Part shown: piece after piece, positions 55,551 through 64,000 of the stretch
Numbering within the stretch: position 1 is the first letter of the stretch
Layout: each line of letters begins with the position of its first letter
Origin: Puccinia triticina
Lineage: Eukaryota > Basidiomycota > Pucciniomycetes > Pucciniales > Pucciniaceae
Reading direction: 5' to 3'
Assembly: GCF_026914185.1 (NCBI RefSeq)
Contig: NC_070569.1
Location: 3,968,001 to 4,032,000 of the forward strand
DNA: 64,000 nucleotides
Notes under the pieces: generated by a model
Database searches by the model: none
Told to the model about the DNA's origin: nothing
The model's input: only the letters and a program-made list of their open reading frames with translations
Translations under genes and position numbers: made by a program

Positions 55551-58500
55551 TTAGCGATATTTGGCAACTGATCACATTGTGGCTGCTACATTTGGGGGTT
55601 TTGTAGTCATTCAAGGTACACAATGAATCTTTGAGGGCATGTGAACATTTTGGTACCAATATCATGGAAGAACTCCCATGCTGCGCTGAGATATAGTGGC
55701 AGAAACACCAAGAAACTACCAAATTAGTGAGATTTGGCAACTGATCACATTGTGGCTGCTACATTTCGGGGTTTTGTGGTCATTCAAGGTAAACCGTGAT
55801 CCGTTGAGGCCATTTGATCATTTTTTACCAATATCATGGAAGAACTCCCATGCTGCACTGAGATATAGTGGCAGAAACACCAAGAAACTACCAAATTAAT
55901 GATATTTGGCAACCGACCACATTGTGGCTGCTACATTTGGGGGTTTTGTGGTCATTCACTGTACCAATGAATCTCTGAGGGCATGTGAACATTTTGGTTT
56001 CAATATCATGTAAGAACTCCCACGCTGCCCTGAGATATAGTGGCGGAAACACCAAGAAACTACCTAATTAGTCATATTTGGCAACTGATCACATTGTGGG
56101 TGCTACATTTGGACGTTTTGAGGGCATTTAAGGTACTCCATGATCTCTTGAGGCCATTTGATCATTTTTGTACCAATATCATGGAAGAACTCTTATGCTG
56201 CGCTGAGATATATTGGCAGAAACACCAAGGACTACCAAATTAGTGATATTTGGCAACTGATCACATTGTGGCTGCTACATTTGGGGGTTTTGTAGTCATT
56301 TAAGGTACACAATGAATCTTTGAGGGCATGTGAACATTTTGGTACCAATATCATGGAAGAAATCCCATGCTGCGCTGAGATATAGTGGCAGAATCACATT
56401 GAGGCTGCTACATTTGGACGTTTTGAGGTCATTCAAGGTACACATTGATCCCTCAAGGCCATTTGATCATTTTTGTACCAATATCATGGAAGAACTCCCA
56501 CACTGCGCTGAGATATAGTGGCAGAAACACCAAGAAACTACCAAATTAGTGATATTTGGCAACTGATCACATTGTGGCTGCTACATTTGGGGGTTTTGTG
56601 GTCATTCAAGGTAAACCATGATCCCTTGAAGCCATTTGATCATTTTTGTACCAATATCATGGAAGAACTCCCATGCTGCGCTGAGATATAGTGGCAGAAA
56701 CACCAAGAAACTACCACATTAGTGATATTTGGCAACTGATCACATTGTGGCTGCTACATTTGGGGGTTTTGTGGTCATTCACTGTACCAATGAATCTTTG
56801 AGGGCATGTGAACAATTTGGTTTCAATATCATGGAAGGACTCCCAAGCTGCCTTGAGATATAGTGGCGGAAACACCAAGAAACTACCAAATTAGTCATAT
56901 TTGGCAACTGATCACATTGTGGCTGCTAAATTTGGAGGTTTTGAGGTCATTCAAGGTACACCATGATCCCTTGAGACCATTTGATCATTTTTATACCAAT
57001 ATCATGGGGAAAATCCCATGCTGCGCTGAGATATAGTGGCAGAAACACCAAGAAACTGCCAAATTATTGATATTTGGCAACTGATCACATTGTGGCTGCT
57101 ACATTTGGGGGTTTTGTGGTCATTCAAGGTACCCAATGAATCTTTGAGGGCATGTGAAAATTTGGGTACCAATATCATGGAAGAACTCCCATGGTGTGCT
57201 GAGATATAGTGGCAGAAACACCAAGAAACTACCAAATTAGTGATATTTGGCAACTGATCACATTGTGGCTGCTACATTTGGGGGTTTTGTGGTCATTCAA
57301 GGTACAAAATGAACCTTTGAGGGAATATGAACATTTTTGTGGGAATATCATGGAAGAACTCCCATGCTGCGCTGAGAAATAGTGGCAGAAACACCAAGAA
57401 ACTACCTAATTTGTCATATTTGGCAACTGATCACATTGTGGCTGCTACATTTGGGGGTTTTGTGGTCATTCACTGTATCAATGAATCTCTGAGGGAATGT
57501 GAACATTTTGGTACCAATATCATGGAAGAACTCCCACGCTGCGCTGAGATATAATGGCAGAAACACCAAGAAACTACCAAATTAGTCATATTTGGCAACT
57601 GATCATATTGTGGCTGCTACATTTGGACGTTTTGAGGTCATTCAAGGTACACCATGATCCCTGAGGCCATTTGATCATTTTTTTACCGATATCATGGAAG
57701 AACTCCCATGCTGCGCTGAGATATAGTGGCGGAAACACCAAGAAACTACCTAATTTGTCATATTTGGCAACTGATCACATTGTGGCTGCTACATTTGGGG
57801 GTTTTGTGGTCATTCACTGTATCAATGAATCTCTGAGGGAATGTGAACATTTTGGTACCAATATCATGGAAGAACTCCCACGCTGCGCTGAGATATAATG
57901 GCAGAAACACCAAGAAACTGCCAAATTATTGATATTTGGCAACTGATCACATTGTGGCTGCTACATTTGGGGGTTTTGTGGTCATTCAAGGTACCCAATG
58001 AATCTTTGAGGGCATGTGAAAATTTGGGTACCAATATCATGGAAGAACTCCCATGGTGTGCTGAGATATAGTGGCAGAAACACCAAGAAACTACCAAATT
58101 AGTGATATTTGGCAACTGATCACATTGTGGCTGCTACATTTGGGGGTTTTGTGGTCATTCAAGGTACACAATAAATCTTTGAGGGCATGTGAACATTTTG
58201 GTTCCCATATCATGGAAGAACTCCCATGCTGCGCTGAGATATAGTGGCAGAAACACCAATTAACTAGCCAATTAGTGATATTTGGCAACTGATCACATTG
58301 TAGCTGCTACATTTGGGGGTTTTGTGGTCATTGACTGTACCAATGAATCTTTGAGGGCATGTGAACAATTTGGCTTCAACATCATGGAAGGACTCCCAAG
58401 CTGCCTTGAGATATAGTGGCGGAAACACCAAGAAACTACCAAATTAGTCATATTTGGCAACTGATCATATTGTGGCTGCTACATTTGGACGTTTTGAGGT

Positions 58501-61059
58501 CATTCAAGGTACACCATGATCCCTGAGGCCATTTGATCATTTTTTTACCGATATCATGGAAGAACTCCCATGCTGCGCTGAGATATAGTGGCGGAAACAC
58601 CAAGAAACTACCTAATTTGTCATATTTGGCAACTGATCACATTGTGGCTGCTACATTTGGGGGTTTTGTGGTCATTCACTGTATCAATGAATCTCTGAGG
58701 GAATGTGAACATTTTGGTACCAATATCATGGAAGAACTCCCACGCTGCGCTGAGATATAATGGCAGAAACACCAAGAAACTACCAAATTAGTCATATTTG
58801 GCAACTGATCACATTGTGGCTGCTAAATTTGGAGGTTTTGAGGTCATTCAAGGTACACCATGATCCCTTGAGACCATTTGATCATTTTTATACAAATATC
58901 ATGGGGAAAATCCCATGCTGCGCTGAGATATAGTGGCAGAAACACCAAGAAACTGCCAAATTAGTGTTATTTGGCAACTGATCACATTGTGGCTGCTACA
59001 TTTGGGGTTTTTGTGGTCATTCAAGGTACACAATAAATCTTTGAGGGCATGTGAACATTTTGGTTCCAATATCATGGAAGAACTCCCATGCTGCGCTGAG
59101 ATATAGTGGCAGAAACACCAATTAACTAGCCAATTAGTGATATTTGGCAACTGATCACATTGTGGGTGCTACATTTGGGGGTTTTGTGGTCATCCACTGT
59201 ACCAATGAATATTTGAGGGCATGTGAACAATTTGGTTTCAATATCATGGAAGGACTCCCAAGCTGCCTTGAGATATAGTGGCGGAAACACCAAGAAACTA
59301 CCAAATTAGTCATATTTGGCAACTGATCATATTGTGGCTGCTACATTTGGACGTTTTGAGGTCATTCAAGGTACACCATGATCCCTTGAGGCCATTTGAT
59401 CATTTTTTTACCGATATCATGGAAGAACTCCCATGCTGCGCTGAGATATAGTGGCGGAAACACCAAGAAACTACCTAATTCGTCATATTTGGCAACTGGT
59501 CACATTGTGGCTGCTACATTTGGACGTTTTGAGGTCATTCAAGGTACACCATGATCCATTCAGGCCATTGAATCATTTTTATACCAATATCATGGAAGAA
59601 CTCCCATGCTGCGCTGAGATATAGTGGCAGAAACACCAAGAAACTACCAAATTAGTGATATTTGGCAACCGACCACATTGTGGCTGCTACATTTGGGGGT
59701 TTTGTGGTCATTCACTGTACCAATGAATCTCTGAGGGCATGTGAACATTTTGGTTTCAATATCATGGAAGAACTCCCATGCTGCCCTGAGATATAGTGGC
59801 GGAAACACCAAGAAACTACCTAATTAGTCATATTTGGCAACTGATCACATTGTGGGTGCTACATTTGGACGTTTTGAGGTCATTTAAGGTACTCCATGAT
59901 CTCTTGAGGCCATTTGATCATTTTTGTACCAATATCATGGAAGAACTCTTATGCTGCGCTGAGATATATTGGCAGAAACGCCAAGGACTACCAAATTAGT
60001 GATATTTGGCAAACGATCACATTGTGGCTGCTACATTTGGGGGTTTTGTAGTCATTTAAGGTAAACAATGAATCTTTGAGGGCATGTGAACATTCTGGTA
60101 CCAATATCATGGAAGAAATCCCAAGCTGCACTGAGATATAGTGGCAGAAACACCAAGAAACTACCAAATTATTGATATTTGGCAACTGTTCACATTGTGG
60201 CTGCTACATTTGGGGGTTTTGTGGTCATTCAAGGTACAAAATGAATCTTTGTGGGCATGTGAACATTTTGGTACCAATATCATGGAAGAACTCCCATGCT
60301 GCGCTGAGATATAGTGGCAGAAACACCAAGAAACTACCAAATTAGTCATATTTGGCAACTGATCACATTTTGCCTGCTACATTTGGAGGTTTTGAGGTCA
60401 TTCAAGGTAAGCTATGATCCCTTGAGGCCATTTGATCATTTTTGTACCAACATCATGGAAGAACTCCCATGCTGCGCTGAGATATAGTGGCAGAAACACC
60501 AAGAAACTACCAAATTAGTGATATTTGGCAACTGATCACATTGTGGCTGCTGCATTTAGGGGTTTTGTGGTCATTCAAGGTATAAAAAGATCCCTTGAGG
60601 CCATTTGATCATTTTAGTACCAATATCATGCAAGAACTCCCACATTGCGCTGAGATATAGTGGCAGAAACACCAAGAAACTACCAAATTAGTGATATTTG
60701 GCAACTGATCACATTGTGGCTGCTACATTTGGGGTTTTTGTGGTCATTCAAGGTACACAATGAATCTTTGAGGGCATGTGAACATTTTGGTACCAATATC
60801 ATGGAAGAACTCCCATGCTGCGCTGAGATATAGTGGCAGAAACACCAAGAAACTACCAAATTAGTGAGATTTGGCAACTGATCACATTGTGGCTGCTACA
60901 TTTGGGGGTTTTGTGGTCATTCAAGGTAAACTGTGATCCGTTGAGGCCATTTGATCATTTTTGTACCAATATCATGGAAGAACTCCCATGCTGCGCTGAG
61001 ATATAGTGGCAGAAAAACCGAGAAACTACCAAATTAGTCATATTTGGCAACAGATCACA
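55551..61059 (+). repeat. 173-bp satellite array, third block (about 32 monomers)
   Basis: Same orientation as the previous blocks. A segment at 57594-57900 recurs at 58456-58762, 862 bp later, nearly unchanged (shared rare words TTTTTTTACCGATATCATGG and CTGTATCAATGAATCTCTGA), which is a five-monomer higher-order repeat. Confidence 0.95.
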
Positions 61060-64000
61060 ACCGCAAAACGTCCAAATGTAGCAGCCACAATGTGATCAGT
61101 TGCCAGATATGACTAATTTGGTAGTTTCTTGGTGTTTCCGCCACTATATCTCAGGGCAGCGTGAGAGTTCTTCCATGATATTGAAACCAAAATCTTCACA
61201 TGCCCTCAGAGATTCATTGATACAGTGAATGACCACAAAACCCCCAAATGTAGCAGCCACAATGTGATCAGTTGCCAAATATCACTAATTTTGTAGTTTC
61301 TTGGTGTTTCTGCCACTATATCTCAGCGCAGTGTGGCAGTTCTTCCATGATATTGGTATAAAAATGATCAAATGCCCTCAAGGGAACATTGCGTACCTTG
61401 AATGACCTCAAAACGCCCAAATCCCCTCAAGGGAACATTGCGTACCTTGAATGACCTCAAAACGCCCAAATCTAGAATACCACTAATTTGGTAGTTTCTT
61501 GGTGTTTCTGCCGCTTTATCTGAGCGCAGCGTGGGAGTTCTTCCACGATATTGGTACCAAAATGTTCATATTCCCTCAAAGGTTCATTGTGTACCTTGAA
61601 TGACCACAAAACCCCCAAATGTAGCAGCCACAATGTGGTCAGTTGCCAAATATCACTAATGTGGTAGTTTCTTGGTGTTTCTGCCACTATATCTCAGCGC
61701 AGCATGGGAGTTCTTCCATGATATTGGTACCAAAATGTTCACATGCCCTAAAGGATTCCTTGGGTACCTTGAATGACCACAAAAACCCCAAATGTAGCAG
61801 CCACAATGTGATCAGTTGCCAAATATCACTAATTTGGTAGTTTCTTGGTGTTTCTGCCACTATATCTCAGCGCAGCATGGGAGTTCTTCCCTGATATTGG
61901 TAACATAATGTTCTCATTCCCTCAAAGACTCATTTTGTACCTTGAACGACCACAAAACCCCCAAATGTAGCAGCCACAATATGATCAGTTGCCAGATATC
62001 ACTAATTTGGTAGTTTCTTGGTGTTTCTGCCACTATATCTCAGCACAGTGTGGGAGTTCTTCCATGATATTGGTATAAAAATGATCAAATGCCCTCAAGG
62101 GAACATTGCGTACCTTGAATGACCTCAAAACGCCCAAATCCCCTCAAGGGAACATTGCGTACCTTGAATGACCTCAAAACGCCCAAATCTAGAATACCAC
62201 TAATTTGGTAGTTTCTTGGTGTTTCTGCCGCTATATCTGAGCGCAGCGTGGGAGTTCTTCCACGATATTGGTACCAAAATGTTCATATTCCCTCAAAGGT
62301 TCATTGTGTACCTTGAATGACCACAAAACCCCCAAATGTAGCAGCCACAATGTGGTCAGTTGCCAAATATCACTAATGTGGTAGCTTCTTGGTGTTTCTG
62401 CCACTATATCTCAGCGCAGCATGGGAGTTCTTCCATGATATTGGTACAAAAATGATCAAATGGCTTCAAGGGATCATGGTTTACCTTGAATGACCACAAA
62501 ACCCCCAAATGTAGCAGCCACAATGTGATCAGTTGCCAAATATCACTAATTTGGTAGTTTCTTGGTGTTTCTGCCACTATATCTCAGCGCAGTGTGGGAG
62601 TTCTTCCATGATATTGGTACAAAAATGATCAAATGGCCTCGAGGGATCAATGTGTACCTTGAATGACCTCAAAACGTCCAAATGTAGCAGCCGCCAAGTG
62701 ATCAGTTGCCAAATATCACTAATTTGGTAGTTTCTTGGTGTTTCTGCCACTATATCTCAGCGCAACATGGGAGTTCTTCCATGATATTGGTACCAAAATG
62801 TTCACATGCCCTAAAGGATTCCTTGGGTACCTTGAATGACCACAAAAACCCCAAATGTAGCAGCCACAATGTGATCAGTTGCCAAATATCATTAATTTGG
62901 TAGTTTCTTGGTGTTTCTGCCACTATATCTCAGCGCAGCATGGGAGTTCTTCCCTGATATTGGTACCAAAATGTTCACATGCCCTCAAAGGTTCATTGTG
63001 TACCTTGAATGACCACAAAACCCCCAAATGTAGCAGCCACAATGTGATCAGTTGCCAAATATCACTAATTGGCTAGTTAATTGGTGTTTCTGCCACTATA
63101 TCTCAGCGCAGCATGGGAGTTCTTCCATGATATTCCCACAAAAATGTTCATATTCCCTCAAAGGTTCATTTTGTACCTTGAATGACCACAAAACCCCCAA
63201 ATGTAGCAGCCACAATGTGATCAGTTGCCAAATATCACTAATTGGCTAGTTAATTGGTGTTTCTGCCACTATATCTCAGCGCAGCATGGGAGTTCTTCCA
63301 TGATATTGGAACCAAAATGTTCACATGCCCTCAAAGATTTATTGTGTACCTTGAATGACCACAAAAACCCCAAATGTAGCAGCCACAATGTGATCAGTTG
63401 CCAAATATCACTAATTTGGCAGTTTCTTGGTGTTTCTGCCACTATATCTCAGCGCAGCATGGGATTTTCCCCATGATATTGGTATAAAAATGATCAAATG
63501 GTCTCAAGGGATCATGGTGTACCTTGAATGACCTCAAAACCTCCAAATTTAGCAGCCACAATGTGATCAGTTGCCAAATATGACTAATTTGGTAGTTTCT
63601 TGGTGTTTCTGCCATTATATCTCAGCACAGCGTGGGAGTTCTTCCATGATGTTGGTACCAAAATGTTCAAATTCCCTCAGAGATTCATTTTGTACCTTGA
63701 ATGACCACAAAACCCCCAAATGTAGCAGCCACAATGTGATCAGTTGCCAAATCTCACTAATTTGCTAGTTTCTTGGTGTTTCTGCCACTATATCTCAGCG
63801 CAGCATGGGAGTTCTTCCATGATATTTCTACAAAAATGTTCACATTCCCTCAAAGGTTCATTGTGTACATTGAATGACCACAAAACCCCCAAATGTAGCA
63901 GCCACAATGTGATCAGTTGCCAAATATCACTAATTGGCTAGTTAATTGGTGTTTCTGCCACTATATCTCAGCGCAGCATGGGAGTTCTTCCATGGTATTG
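61060..64000 (-). repeat. 173-bp satellite array, inverted block running off the window (about 17 monomers)
   Basis: From about 61060 all monomers are the reverse complement of the earlier ones (TGGCTGCTACATTTGG becomes CCAAATGTAGCAGCCA). The breakpoint is TTTGGCAACAGATCACA, then ACCG, then CAAAACGTCCAAATGTAGC. A partial internal duplication (CCCTCAAGGGAACATTGCGT twice) occurs at 61372-61470 and again at 62091-62189, 719 bp later. Confidence 0.95.

Noticed and set aside
41693..63941. Dozens of similar 65-codon frames (MPNITNLVVSWCFCHYIS...) and 67-75-codon frames on both strands
   Set aside because: They are translations of the satellite monomer. The 173-bp period shifts the frame at each repeat, and the stops recur at fixed monomer positions.

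Overview
The window looks like nuclear DNA of a filamentous basidiomycete, most likely a rust fungus (Pucciniales, Puccinia-like). Genes have several short GT-AG introns of about 50-90 nt. Intergenic space is dominated by nested hAT, PIF/Harbinger-like and Ty1/copia elements in a moderately AT-rich background. There is no bacterial operon structure, rRNA, tRNA or CRISPR. The taxonomic call is an inference from gene style and element types, not from a marker gene.

Layout. 0-0.7 kb holds the 3' end of a hAT transposase. 1.5-3.2 kb (minus) holds an intact 555-residue gene for a probable secreted or signal-anchored protein with five PES repeats. 4-16.4 kb is a copia graveyard: a reverse-strand copia relic split by a 1364-bp inverted-repeat element full of DNA hairpins, a solo LTR, and a second, more complete but mutated copia. 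16.4-20.0 kb is an almost complete hAT element with two in-frame stops. 20-28.1 kb holds a reverse-strand copia gag relic, minisatellites, a fold-back element and two TTA-flanked Harbinger-like elements; one carries a nested hAT-type MITE and the other carries gene fragments.

28.6-34.2 kb is the main single-copy island. A six-exon plus-strand gene for an AhpC/TSA_2 (PRXL2-like) thioredoxin-fold protein is convergent with a minus-strand multi-exon gene predicted to span the membrane seven times, which carries at least two apparent frame lesions. 34.2-41.4 kb has a spliced gene of unknown function, GC-rich dispersed repeats and a 299-bp hAT-type MITE.

From about 41.46 kb to the end lies a satellite array of about 173-bp monomers, roughly 86 copies once insertions are removed. 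It is interrupted by a 5.06-kb hAT element (with an LTR in one intron), a 1.76-kb Harbinger-like element made of short hairpins, and a solo LTR. The array flips orientation near 61.06 kb.

How the parts relate. Four hAT-type elements share the terminal motif CAAC(A/G)(C/G)TG and 7-bp rather than 8-bp target duplications; the satellite supplies the empty site that confirms this for one of them. Two otherwise different inverted-repeat elements carry arrays of similar GACCGGTCATCGAG-type hairpins. The transposon proteins show decay mostly explained by C-to-T or G-to-A changes at catalytic or coding positions.
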